DNA of 64,000 nucleotides, from contig DKJA01000097.1 of NCBI GenBank assembly GCA_002454505.1, forward strand, positions 3,407 through 67,406. The letters run 5' to 3'. Each line of letters starts with the position of its first letter. Position 1 is the first letter of the stretch. The notes beneath the pieces were generated by a model, which worked only from the letters and a program-made list of their open reading frames with translations, ran no database searches and was not told the DNA's origin. This document shows, one piece after another, positions 27,650 through 36,127 of this stretch. A program made the translations under genes and the position numbers. The stretch is from Oxalobacteraceae bacterium UBA6704. Its GTDB lineage: Bacteria > Pseudomonadota > Gammaproteobacteria > Burkholderiales > Burkholderiaceae_D.

Positions 27650-28210
27650 TCACTCCGGCGCGCCCCAGCGCTGCAGCAGGCAGGTGCGCAGCTTGTGGCG
27701 GGCCCGGTGCAGCTGCACGCGCAGCGCGCCGGCTGTAACGCCTGGCCACGGCAGTTCGTCCATCTCCATGCCGATCGCATCGCGCAGCATCACCAGCTGC
27801 GCCGCCGGCGACGGCAGCTCCGCCACGCACGCATCGAGGGCGCGCCCCAGCTGGCGGCGCGCCAGCTGCCGTTCGCCGTCGGCCATCGCCGCGCAGACGG
27901 CCTGGTGCCACGCATCGCCGTTCCCGAACGGTTCGTCGCCGTCGTCGCCGGCCGGCAGCGGCTGCGGCGCCAGCCGGCGGCGGCGCAGCAGGTCGGTGAT
28001 CTTGTGGCGCAGGATGCCGGCCAGCCAGGCGCGCAGCGCCGTGCGTTCGCGCAGCGTGGACCAGCCCAGCAGCGCGCTGACCAGCGCATCCTGCACCGCG
28101 TCTTCGGCATCGGCCGGGCAGGTCAGCTGGGTGCGCGCAAGGCGCAGCAGGAAGGACCGCTCGGCCGCGATGCGCGTCCAGGCCCCCTGCTCGGTGTCGG
28201 CGTCGGTCAT
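27650..28210 (-). CDS. ECF-type RNA polymerase sigma factor
   Basis: 186 aa from ATG 28210. Region 2 (about residues 10-75) has AEDAVQDALVSALLGW and GILRHKITDLLRRRR; region 4 (about 125-175) has LPSPAAQLVMLRDAIGMEMDELP and LRVQLHRARHKLR. It is a close paralogue of the sigma factor at 31790-32380; both begin with a WxRIAAERxFLLRLAR motif. Unlike that gene it has no adjacent zinc-finger partner. Confidence 0.85.
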   Translation of the reverse strand: MTDADTEQGAWTRIAAERSFLLRLARTQLTCPADAEDAVQDALVSALLGWSTLRERTALRAWLAGILRHKITDLLRRRRLAPQPLPAGDDGDEPFGNGDAWHQAVCAAMADGERQLARRQLGRALDACVAELPSPAAQLVMLRDAIGMEMDELPWPGVTAGALRVQLHRARHKLRTCLLQRWGAPE

Positions 28211-28319
28211 CGGATCGGTGTGCTGCACGGGAACGGGCGCTGCATCTTAGCCCTGGCCGCCCGCCGCCTGCCGTGCCAAGCGCGGCGTTTGACGCTGGGC
28301 CATGCGGCGCAATGCGGTG

Positions 28320-29288
28320 TCAGGTGTCCGTACGGTTGGCGCCGCGCACGCGGGCCAGCGCGATGATGTCCGCCGTCCTCGTCATCGGAATGCCCTTGCG
28401 GGCGGCGAGCTCCAGCACCGCGTCGCCGATGGCGGCCAGCTCCAGCGGGCGCCCCAGCTCGTAATCCTGCAGCATCGACGTGCGTACCGCGCCCATGCCG
28501 GCGCCGCGTGCGATGAAGGTATCGGCATCGAGCGGCAGGCGGGCCCCGTAGGCGGCCGCCGTCTGCATCGCTTCGCGCAGGATCTTGCGCACGACGGGCT
28601 GCAGCGCGGGCTGGCCGTAGATCTGCTCCAGCGTCGCGCCGGTGAGCACGGACAGCGGGTTCGAGCTGAGGTTGGCGAGGATCTTCATCCACACGTGATC
28701 GCGGATGCGGTCGGTGACTTCGGTGGCGATGCCGGCATCGGTCAGGCACTGCGCCAGCCGGGTGGCCCGGATGCTGGTGCGGTGGTCGATCTCGCCGACG
28801 ATCAGCCGGTGCGGATTGCCGGCCCGGACGACGCCGGGCGCCAGCGCCTCGGCGGTGATGTACACCACGCAGCCGAGCAGGTGCTGCGGCGGCAGCGCGC
28901 CGGCCAGCACGCCGTGCGGATCGAGCGTGGCCAGCGGCGGCGCGGGCTGGCCGCAGCCTTCGAAATACCACCACGGCACGCCGTTGATGGCCGGGACGAC
29001 GATCGTCTCCGCCGCCAGCAGCGGCGCGAGCCGGGGCAGCACGTCGGCCAGCGCGGTGGTCTTGGTACAGACGAAGACAAGGTCCTGCGGGCCCAGGTCG
29101 GCCGGGTCTTCCGCCACGACCGGCTGCGCCACATGGGTGCCCTGCAGGTCGTGCAGGCGCAGGCCGCGGGCGCGGATCGCGGCAAGCGTGTCGCCGCGGG
29201 CGATGACGGCAATGCGGTGGCCGGCGCCGGCCAGCCGCACGGCCAGCGTGGTGCCGATGGCGCCGGCACCGACGATACAGATACGCAT
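28320..29288 (-). CDS. panE: 2-dehydropantoate 2-reductase (ketopantoate reductase family)
   Basis: 322 aa. The N-terminal Rossmann domain starts CIVGAGAIGTTLAVRLAGAG (NADP-binding GxGxxG), with FVCTKTT downstream. The catalytic Lys lies in VWMKILANLSSNP (about residue 180) and the C-terminal domain carries SMLQDYELGRPLELAAIGDAVLELA with the usual Glu/Asp substrate residues. The canonical reaction is NADPH reduction of ketopantoate to pantoate for CoA; paralogues on other 2-oxoacids exist, so the pantothenate role is probable rather than certain. Confidence 0.85.
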   Translation of the reverse strand: MRICIVGAGAIGTTLAVRLAGAGHRIAVIARGDTLAAIRARGLRLHDLQGTHVAQPVVAEDPADLGPQDLVFVCTKTTALADVLPRLAPLLAAETIVVPAINGVPWWYFEGCGQPAPPLATLDPHGVLAGALPPQHLLGCVVYITAEALAPGVVRAGNPHRLIVGEIDHRTSIRATRLAQCLTDAGIATEVTDRIRDHVWMKILANLSSNPLSVLTGATLEQIYGQPALQPVVRKILREAMQTAAAYGARLPLDADTFIARGAGMGAVRTSMLQDYELGRPLELAAIGDAVLELAARKGIPMTRTADIIALARVRGANRTDT

Positions 29289-29464
29289 GATGAATCCTTC
29301 CGGTTCGGCGCGCCGGCGTGGTTGCGGCGCGCTCCCCGCTATGTCGGCCCGGGCGGCGCGGCGTTACACCGATCCGCTCTCCCGAATGGCCGGGGACTTG
29401 CAGCTGTAACGGGAACCGGGCGCCGGCGACATAGCGGCACCTCAACCCGATATGGAGATCGACC

Positions 29465-30448
29465 ATGAAACACTCCCTGACCATCCTGCCGGCCGCGCTG
29501 CTGTGGGCCGGCGTGGCATCCGCCCAGGCACCGGCTGCCGCCGAACCCACGCCGAGCGACCTGGTGGACGCACTGAATAAAACCTTCGGCCGCCATGCCG
29601 GCATGCGCGCCTCGCATGCGCAGGGCTTCTGTGCCGGCGGCACCTTCACGCCGTCGAAACAGGCCGGCACGCTGGTCAGGTCGCCGCTGTTCGAGCACGG
29701 CGCCTTTCCCGCGCAGCTGCGCTTTTCCATCGGCGGCGGCAATCCGAACGCGTCCGACAAGAGCCGCAGCGTGCGCGGCATGGCGCTGCGGCTCGACGCG
29801 CAGGGCGAACGCTACGACCTGGTGCTCATTTCGGAGCCGGTGTTCTTCGCCGCCACGCCGGCCTCGTTTGTCGGCTTCCTGCAGGCGCGCGTCGCCGATC
29901 CCGCCACCGGCAAGCCGGACCCGCAGGCGATTGCCGCCCACAATGCGCGCTACCCGGATGGCGTGCGGCAGCCGGCGCTGCTGGCATCGCACGCGGCACC
30001 GGCGTCGTATGCGGCCACGCCGTATTTTTCAAATCACGCCTTCGTGTTCCGCGACGGGGCCGGCAAGGCGCAGCATGCGCGCATCGTCGTCGAGCCGGAA
30101 GGCGGCACGCAGTACCTGACGCCGGAAGACGAGAAGGCGCTGCCGGACCGCTTCCTCGAGGACGAACTGAAACAGCGTGTCGCCGCCGGCACGGCCCGGT
30201 TCATCGTGACGGCCCAGCTGCCCGATCCCGGCGATGCGCTGCTCGACCCCAGCGTGACGTGGCAGGGCAAGCGCCGCGTCGAACTGGGCCGCCTGGTGGT
30301 GACAGCGGCGGGCGCCGATACCGCATGCCGGCAGCAGGTCTACCTGCCGGAAAGCCTGCCGGCGGGGATCGCGGCCAGCGACGATCCCGTGCTGCGCTCG
30401 CGCGGCGCCGCCTATGGCATTTCGCTGGGACGCCGCAGCACGCCGTGA
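29465..30448 (+). CDS. Secreted mini-catalase (SrpA/catalase-family peroxidase)
   Basis: 327 aa with a signal peptide ending GVASAQA. The catalase core is shortened: distal His in MRASHAQGFCAGG (about residue 50), Asn region GGNPNASDKSRSVRGMAL, and near the C-terminus RSRGAAYGISLGRR, containing the Arg...Tyr haem-ligand motif (Tyr about 319). At about 330 residues it belongs to the periplasmic minimal catalases that reduce H2O2 or organic peroxides rather than to the ~480-residue KatA type. It is divergent from panE. Confidence 0.85.
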   Translation: MKHSLTILPAALLWAGVASAQAPAAAEPTPSDLVDALNKTFGRHAGMRASHAQGFCAGGTFTPSKQAGTLVRSPLFEHGAFPAQLRFSIGGGNPNASDKSRSVRGMALRLDAQGERYDLVLISEPVFFAATPASFVGFLQARVADPATGKPDPQAIAAHNARYPDGVRQPALLASHAAPASYAATPYFSNHAFVFRDGAGKAQHARIVVEPEGGTQYLTPEDEKALPDRFLEDELKQRVAAGTARFIVTAQLPDPGDALLDPSVTWQGKRRVELGRLVVTAAGADTACRQQVYLPESLPAGIAASDDPVLRSRGAAYGISLGRRSTP

Positions 30449-30452
30449 CCGC

Positions 30453-31076
30453 TTACTGGTAGGTGCAGGACAGCGTGGTGCGGGGTCGGTGACCCGGCGC
30501 AATCAGGCCGCGCTGCGTCGCCACGACGACGGCATGGGTGCGGGCCGTGGCATCGAGCTTGCTCATCACGCCCTTCACATGCGTCTTGACGGTGCCCACG
30601 CCGATGCCCAGCCGCCGGGCGATCAGCTTGTTGCAGCAGCCTTCGGCCAGCAGCTGCAGCACATCCGTTTCGCGGCACGTCAGCGCTTCGCGCGTCAGGC
30701 TGCTGGCCACCATCCGCATCACGCATTCGGCCAGGTAGCGTTCGCCCTGGCTCAGGTGGCGCACCGCCTTGATCAGTTCCTCGGCGCTGGCCGACTGCGG
30801 CACGTAGCCGTGCACGCCCGCATCGAGGGCGGTGCGGATCTCCCACTCCTTGTCGAGCGGCGAGATGACCAGCACGTAGCCGCGGTGGCGGCCGCGCGCC
30901 AGCGCCAGGCCCGTGTCGTAGTCGGCCACCAGCACACGGGCCACCTGCTGGGCTTCGGGCTGGCGGCCGTGGGTGGTGACGCGAAATTCCGGCTGTTCGG
31001 CCAGGATGGCCTGCAGGCCGGCCGTCATGGCGGGGTCGGCGTGCATCACGTGGATGGCGGATGGGGTAATGTGCAT
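30453..31076 (-). CDS. LuxR/NarL-type regulator with degenerate receiver domain
   Basis: 207 aa from ATG 31076. The N-terminal receiver-like domain keeps an Asp in VADYDTG (about residue 53), but the acidic pair is reduced to HADP and the conserved Lys is Gln (GYVPQSAS), so phosphorylation-driven switching is doubtful. The C-terminal LuxR domain is intact (LTCRETDVLQLLAEGCCNKLIA). No kinase gene is adjacent. It is convergent with the mini-catalase and divergent from nsrR. Confidence 0.85.
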   Translation of the reverse strand: MHITPSAIHVMHADPAMTAGLQAILAEQPEFRVTTHGRQPEAQQVARVLVADYDTGLALARGRHRGYVLVISPLDKEWEIRTALDAGVHGYVPQSASAEELIKAVRHLSQGERYLAECVMRMVASSLTREALTCRETDVLQLLAEGCCNKLIARRLGIGVGTVKTHVKGVMSKLDATARTHAVVVATQRGLIAPGHRPRTTLSCTYQ

Positions 31077-31272
31077 GGCTCTCTCCTTCGTTGGGCAGCG
31101 TATCGCTACGCATGCATCCATGATGGAAGCCGCGCCCGTTGCGGGCAAGTTAAGGGATATAAAATTAAATTAAGCCGCCATTCACAGGCATGTGAAACGT
31201 CCGTGTAACGCTGTGCAGGGGCGGTGCGCTTGCCGTACGTGTGGGCCGTGCATCGGGTATACTGCATGGACC

Positions 31273-31725
31273 ATGCGCCTGACTTCCTTTACCGATTACA
31301 CGCTGCGCACCCTGCTGCACCTGGGGACCAACCGCGACCGCCTGGTGACGATCCAGGAGATCGCCGACCTGCACAGCATCTCGAAGAACCACCTGATGAA
31401 GGTGGTCCACGAGCTGGGGCGCAATGGCGTCATCGAGACGGTGCGCGGCCGCAACGGCGGCTTCCGGCTGAACCACGAGCCGAAGGACATCAATGTGGGC
31501 GCCGTGATCCGCATGGCCGAGAACGACTTCTACATGGCCGACTGCTTCGATCCGGCCGGCCAGCCTTGCGGGCTGACCAAGGCCTGCCGCCTGAAGGGCG
31601 TGCTGAAAGGCGCCACGGCCGCCTACCTGGCCGAGCTGGACCGCTATTCGCTGGCCGACCTGCTGCCGGAACCGGCGCCGAAGGAAGTGCCGGTCAAGCT
31701 GCACCGCAAAAAACTCGCCGCTTAA
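31273..31725 (+). CDS. nsrR: Rrf2-family nitric-oxide-sensing repressor NsrR
   Basis: 150 aa from MRLTSFTDYTLRTL, the typical NsrR N-terminus. A winged helix occupies residues 1-75 (TIQEIADLHSISKNHLMKVV), and the three Fe-S-cluster cysteines appear as C-x7-C-x5-C (DCFDPAGQPCGLTKAC, about residues 91-106), which match NsrR spacing. The [4Fe-4S] or [2Fe-2S] cluster reacts with NO and the repressor leaves DNA. Likely targets in the window are hmp (box 33856-33878) and the truncated globin (box 26998-27020). Confidence 0.9.
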   Translation: MRLTSFTDYTLRTLLHLGTNRDRLVTIQEIADLHSISKNHLMKVVHELGRNGVIETVRGRNGGFRLNHEPKDINVGAVIRMAENDFYMADCFDPAGQPCGLTKACRLKGVLKGATAAYLAELDRYSLADLLPEPAPKEVPVKLHRKKLAA

Positions 31726-31789
31726 GAAACTGTAACAAGCCGCCCGCTCGTCCGACTGTCTGCTGACGACAGTGACAGGAGAACATCGC

Positions 31790-32380
31790 GTGACGACATG
31801 TCAGACGAACGCCATGCCGGCGGGCCGGCAGGCCATGTGGCAGCGGATCGCCGCCGAGCGACCATTCCTGCTGCGGCTGGCGCGGCTGCAGCTGGCCAGC
31901 GCCGCCGAGGCGGAAGATGCGGTGCAGGAGACGGTGCTGGGCGCGCTGGCCAACTGGCAGGGCTACGGCCAGCGCGCCGCGCTGCGTGGTTGGCTGACGG
32001 GCATCCTGCGCCACAAGATCGTCGATGCGATCCGCCGCCGCAGCGTGGCGCCGCTGCATTTCAGCGGCACGGCGACGGAAGACGATCTCGATGCCCTGTT
32101 CACCGCGGACGACGCGTGGCACCCCGACGTGTTCAACGACACGCTGTGCGGCGAGCACCAGCTGGCGGCAAGCCAGTTGACCACGGTGCTGGAGCTGTGC
32201 CTGGCACGGTTGCCGGAGCAGACCGCGCGGCTGTTCCTGATGCGCGAATTCCTCGGCATGGAACTGGACGAGATTCAAAGCGAGTGCCGCCTCAGCGCGG
32301 GCAACCTGCGCGTGGTGCTGTACCGCGCGCGCATGCGGCTGCGCGAGTGCGTGGTGCGCGGCTGGGGAGAAGCAGCATGA
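31790..32380 (+). CDS. ECF-type sigma factor (paired with zinc-finger protein)
   Basis: 196 aa from GTG 31790, preceded by AGGAGA at good spacing; a more upstream in-frame start lacks one. Region 2 shows AEDAVQETVLGAL and GILRHKIVDAIRRR, region 4 LPEQTARLFLMREFLGMELDEI and LRVVLYRARMRLREC. It overlaps the next small gene by ATGA, the arrangement of sigma factors co-expressed with zinc-binding anti-sigma proteins. It is paralogous to the sigma factor at 27650-28210. Confidence 0.88.
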   Translation: MTTCQTNAMPAGRQAMWQRIAAERPFLLRLARLQLASAAEAEDAVQETVLGALANWQGYGQRAALRGWLTGILRHKIVDAIRRRSVAPLHFSGTATEDDLDALFTADDAWHPDVFNDTLCGEHQLAASQLTTVLELCLARLPEQTARLFLMREFLGMELDEIQSECRLSAGNLRVVLYRARMRLRECVVRGWGEAA

Positions 32381-32583
32381 CTGGCTACCGTCCCCTCGAA
32401 CCGGTCACCTGCCGTGGTGCGAGCCGCCTCGTGTGCGGCGCCCGCGACGTGCCGTTGACGGCCGCCGAGCAGGCGGCCCTGGCGGACCACCTTGCCGGCT
32501 GCGCGCGTTGCAGCATCGCCGCGCGGCAGTTTGCCGCGCTGTTCCGCCAGCTGGACGACTGCCTGGCGCGGTCCGGCAAATAA
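32377..32583 (+). CDS. Small zinc-finger (zf-HC2-like) putative anti-sigma factor
   Basis: 68 aa. The centre reads ALADHLAGCARCSIAARQF, giving the H-x3-C-x2-C zinc motif of anti-sigma ZAS domains; no membrane segment follows, so it would be a soluble regulator. It starts in the ATGA overlap with the sigma factor gene, implying equimolar synthesis and direct binding. Whether zinc or thiol oxidation releases the sigma factor is not visible from sequence. Confidence 0.75.
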   Translation: MTGYRPLEPVTCRGASRLVCGARDVPLTAAEQAALADHLAGCARCSIAARQFAALFRQLDDCLARSGK

Positions 32584-32617
32584 GCTGCGCTGAACCGCCT
32601 CGCGGCAGACGAAATCC

Positions 32618-33799
32618 TTACTGCAGCGCCTCGGCCGGCCCGAAGAATTCGTAGCGGGCCTGCGCATCGGGCACGCCCAGCGCGCGCAGATTGTGCTTGA
32701 CGGCGCGCATGAAGGCGGTCGGCCCGAGGAAGTACGCATCCACGTCGCGCGATGGCGGCAGCCATTCGGCCAGCAGCTCCCGGTCCAGCAGGCCGATCGC
32801 ATGCGGCGCCGGCGACTGGTCGTCGTGCTCGGCGTAGCAGTAGAAGCGCTTCAACTGCGGATACTGGCGGGCCAGCGTGTCGACGTAATCGCGGAATGCG
32901 TGCACCGAGCCGTTGCGGGCAGCGTGGATGAAGTGCACTTCGCGGCCCGCACGCAGTGCAGAGGCCAGCATTGCCAGCGTCGGCGTGATGCCGACGCCGC
33001 CGCTGATCAGCACCAGCGGCCGGTCGTGCGGCTGCAGCGTGAAGGCGCCGCTCGGCGCGAACAGGTCGATGCGGTCGCCCGCTGCCACATGGTCGTGCAG
33101 GTGGTTCGACACGCGCCCGCCCGGCTCGCGCTTGACGCTGATCTGGTACGTTTCGCCATTGCTGGCGGCGGACAGCGAGTACTGCCGCTTCTGCGCCTTG
33201 CCGTCGACGGTCACGTACACGCCGATGTACTGGCCGGGCGCGTAGGCCATCACGGGGCCGCCGTCGACGGGGCGGAACACGAAGCTGGTGATCTCGGCGC
33301 TCTCGGCGACCTTGCGGGCGACGGTGAACGCCCGCGTGCCGTTCCAGCCGCCTTCGGCCGCCAGCTGCGCTGCGTAGCCCTTGCGTTCGGCATTGATCAG
33401 GATATCGGCCAGCTGGCCGTAGGCGATGCCCCAGGCGTCGATCACGGCGTCGGTGGCCACCGCTTCGCCCAGCACTTCGCGGATCGCCTTCAGCAGCGAC
33501 GCGCCCACGTACGGATAGTGCTCCGGCAGGATCTGCAGCGAGATGTGCTTGTTGACGATGGTCTCCAGCAGGCCTTCCAGCTTGTCGAGTTCATTGATGT
33601 AGCGGGCGTAGCACAGGATGGCGAAGGCCAGCGCGCGCTGCTGCGTGCCGCCGTGCTGGTTCGACTGGTTGAACAGCGGGACGACCTGCGGGAAGTCCTT
33701 GAACAGCGTCAGGTAGAAGTGGCGCACGAGCGCCTCGCCGCCCGCTTCAAGCAGGGGAACGGTGGCGGTGATCAGGGCGCGTTGGTCGGTGGTCAGCAT
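32618..33799 (-). CDS. hmp: Flavohaemoglobin, nitric oxide dioxygenase
   Basis: 393 aa. The N-terminal globin domain (1-140) has ALVRHFYLTLF, with the B10-type Tyr near residue 29, and a proximal His in NKHISLQILPEHY (about 85). The FAD domain carries RQYSLSAASNG and the NAD domain LISGGVGITPTLAM, then FLGPTAFM near the end. The length matches Hmp. It oxidises NO to nitrate using O2 and NADPH in the cytoplasm. The NsrR-like palindrome 57-79 bp upstream of the ATG suggests NO-inducible expression. Confidence 0.93.
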   Translation of the reverse strand: MLTTDQRALITATVPLLEAGGEALVRHFYLTLFKDFPQVVPLFNQSNQHGGTQQRALAFAILCYARYINELDKLEGLLETIVNKHISLQILPEHYPYVGASLLKAIREVLGEAVATDAVIDAWGIAYGQLADILINAERKGYAAQLAAEGGWNGTRAFTVARKVAESAEITSFVFRPVDGGPVMAYAPGQYIGVYVTVDGKAQKRQYSLSAASNGETYQISVKREPGGRVSNHLHDHVAAGDRIDLFAPSGAFTLQPHDRPLVLISGGVGITPTLAMLASALRAGREVHFIHAARNGSVHAFRDYVDTLARQYPQLKRFYCYAEHDDQSPAPHAIGLLDRELLAEWLPPSRDVDAYFLGPTAFMRAVKHNLRALGVPDAQARYEFFGPAEALQ

Positions 33800-33855
33800 G
33801 GGGGATTCCTTTCGTGGTGGGACAGCGTTGGGCGCAGTGTAGCCAAATTCGCTTA

Positions 33856-33878
33856 AACATGCAAATGAAATGCAGCTT
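33856..33878. promoter_or_regulatory. NsrR-type operator upstream of hmp
   Basis: Read on the hmp strand: AAGCTGCATTT-C-ATTTGCATGTT, about 18 of 22 matches to AAGATGCATTT-N-AAATGCATCTT. It is flanked by an extra perfect inverted repeat, GCTTAAA (33851-33857) and TTTAAGC (33877-33883), giving a 33-bp symmetric region. It sits in the 102-bp gap upstream of hmp. Confidence 0.65.
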
Positions 33879-33901
33879 TAAGCAATGTCGCCCCGCCGGG
33901 C

Positions 33902-34924
33902 TCAGAGCCGCATGCCGCACATGGCCAGGATGATTGCGGCGGCCACGATGGCGCCGAATGTGGTGCCGGCATACAGCACGCGGTCGGCCGCCCGCCGTGC
34001 GGTGCCGTGCGCCAGCAGCACGATGCGCAGGCCGGCAAAGGCGTGGCCGATGACGAAGAACACCGCCAGCAGGTAATACTGCAGCAGGCGGATGTTCCAC
34101 GGATCGTCCAGCATGCCGGTCGGCGCACCGACGGCAAAGCCCCAGTCCGTGTCGATGCCGAAGTGGACACGGGCCAGGTACAGCACCGCGTTGACGTGAC
34201 TGATCACGGCAAACACGAGGAACACGCCGCCGGCGATCTGGAACGTGCGGAAGGCATCGGCCGGCCGCGCGGTCAGCCGCCACGCCATGCGGCTGCCGGT
34301 GACGATCAGGAAGGCAAACACGCCGATCAGCACGGGCTCGACGAAGGCCGACCGGTAGACGGTGCGCAGCACCTTCATGATGGCCATGTGCACGTCCGGC
34401 CCGAGCCAGCCGAACAGGTGGTTGGTGAAGTGGGCGGCCAGGAAGACGATGGCCAGCACGGCTCCCACGCCGTGCGCGGTGCGCCAGCGGGCGGCCTGCC
34501 GGTCGGCGGCCGGCGGCGGCAGCGTCGTGCGGGGCGCGACCGCAATGGCGATGCCGAGCGCCGTCCACAGCAGCGCCATGAAGGGGATGTCCCAGGCCGG
34601 ATGGCCCAGCAGCAGGAATACGACGCCCGTCAGCGTGAACAGCGGCGGCGTGGCGACCGCGAACAGCGCGACGCGGCGTGCGCGCACGCCGGCAGCACTG
34701 GTTGCGCCGGACAGCCGCATCGCCATCCACAACGCCACGGCGGGAACGAGCAGTGCCGCAAGCAGCGCGACGGCCGATACGAGCGGCGCGCCGGCCGCGC
34801 GGCTGTCATGGAACAGCACCAGCAGCCACGGGTAGATCAAGGCGGCAACCGGTGCGGCGAACCAGTGCGCTGGCGGGCGGGCGACGGCGCCAGGCACGGC
34901 GACGGAAGTATGGGTGACAGGCAT
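33902..34924 (-). CDS. Multi-pass membrane protein, unknown (possible haem-b-type fold)
   Basis: 340 aa with about nine hydrophobic segments. The start at 34924 has an AGGAGG 6 nt upstream. Conserved-looking polar residues within helices include AAHFTNHLFGW (two His flanking Asn), FAVISHVNAVLYLARVHFG and VIGHAFAGL, so several His lie in membrane helices, as in cytochrome-b-type quinone proteins. I do not recognise the family. It lies upstream of hmp on the same strand but the NsrR box intervenes, so it is probably a separate unit. Confidence 0.65.
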   Translation of the reverse strand: MPVTHTSVAVPGAVARPPAHWFAAPVAALIYPWLLVLFHDSRAAGAPLVSAVALLAALLVPAVALWMAMRLSGATSAAGVRARRVALFAVATPPLFTLTGVVFLLLGHPAWDIPFMALLWTALGIAIAVAPRTTLPPPAADRQAARWRTAHGVGAVLAIVFLAAHFTNHLFGWLGPDVHMAIMKVLRTVYRSAFVEPVLIGVFAFLIVTGSRMAWRLTARPADAFRTFQIAGGVFLVFAVISHVNAVLYLARVHFGIDTDWGFAVGAPTGMLDDPWNIRLLQYYLLAVFFVIGHAFAGLRIVLLAHGTARRAADRVLYAGTTFGAIVAAAIILAMCGMRL

Positions 34925-35026
34925 GGCAGCCTCCTTGCAGGATTGAGTGACGAGCAAGGATTGTCGCGGTGCGCCGGTTTGCCGCGGTGGTCCAATCCGC
35001 CGGGATTCGCGTGGACCACCGGGCCG

Positions 35027-36055
35027 CTATGCCTGGCGGAGGAACTGCTCGCGGTGCGTGTTCGTCATCGCCTGCACCCAGCGCGGGTAGAACTCGGGCA
35101 GCGCGCTGGCGGCATCCAGTGCCGCCAGGTCTTCTGCCGTCAGCACCAGGTCCAGCGCGGCCAGGTTGTCGCGCAGCTGCTCCACGCGGCGCGCGCCGAC
35201 GATGGCGCAGGTGACGGCGGGCTGCGCCAGCAGCCATGCCAGCGCCACCTGGGCTGCGCTGACGCCATGCCGTCGGGCCACCGGCAGCAGCGCGTCGATC
35301 ACCCGGAAGCCATGTTCCGTCTCCACCGGCGGAAAATTGATATGGGTGCGGCGCCCGTCCGGATCGCCCCGGTCGCGGCCGAATTTGCCGGTCAACAGGC
35401 CGCCGGCCAGCGGGCTCCATGCCATCAGGCCCAGCTGCCGGTCGGCCACCAGCGGCAGGATCTCGCGCTCGATGTCGCGCACCGCCAGCGAATAACAGGC
35501 CTGCACCGACACGTAGGCCGACCAGTCGTGCAGCGCCGAGATGCCCAGTGCCTTGGCGATCTGCCAGCCGGCCAGGTTGGAGCAGCCGATATAGTGGATC
35601 TTGCCGGCGCGGACCGCATCGTCCAGCGCGCGCAGCGTTTCCTCGGCCGGCGTCAGCCCGTCGAAATTATGGATCTGGTACAGGTCGATGCGATCCGTCT
35701 GCAGGCGGCGCAGGCTGTGCTCCAGCGCGCGGGTCAGGTGCAGGCGGGACTGGCCCGCGTCGTTCGGGCCTTTGCCGGTGGGCGCGTGGAACTTGGTGGC
35801 CAGCACCACGTCGTCGCGCCGCCCCGCCAGCACCTTGCCCAACAAGGTTTCCGATTCGCCGTTGGCATACACGTCGGCCGTATCGATGAAGTTGATGCCG
35901 GCGTCCAGGGCGGCGCCGACCACCGCGTCGGTCTCGGCCAGCGTCAGGCCGCCGACCTTGTCATAGGGCGGCGTGTCGCGGCCGCCGAACGTCATCGCGC
36001 CGAGGCACAGCCGCGAGACGAGCATGCCGGTGGTGCCGAGTCGTTGATAGTGCAT
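35027..36055 (-). CDS. Aldo/keto reductase
   Basis: 342 aa from MHYQRLGTTGMLVSR, with GGGAGG upstream. The TIM-barrel AKR tetrad is visible: Asp and Tyr in DTADVYANGESE (about residues 55-62), Lys in LATKFH (about 87) and His in QIHNFDG (about 126). GCSNLAGWQIAKA and the late IVGARRVEQLRDNL complete the NADPH site. The substrate is unknown; relatives reduce aldehydes or sugars. The divergent AraC regulator at 36128 is the likely controller. Confidence 0.9.
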   Translation of the reverse strand: MHYQRLGTTGMLVSRLCLGAMTFGGRDTPPYDKVGGLTLAETDAVVGAALDAGINFIDTADVYANGESETLLGKVLAGRRDDVVLATKFHAPTGKGPNDAGQSRLHLTRALEHSLRRLQTDRIDLYQIHNFDGLTPAEETLRALDDAVRAGKIHYIGCSNLAGWQIAKALGISALHDWSAYVSVQACYSLAVRDIEREILPLVADRQLGLMAWSPLAGGLLTGKFGRDRGDPDGRRTHINFPPVETEHGFRVIDALLPVARRHGVSAAQVALAWLLAQPAVTCAIVGARRVEQLRDNLAALDLVLTAEDLAALDAASALPEFYPRWVQAMTNTHREQFLRQA

Positions 36056-36127
36056 GGGTCCTCCCGATCGAAAAGGCCAGTGTAGAATTTGCCGTTCCTG
36101 TTCACCATGCTGTGCCGTCCAGATCCG

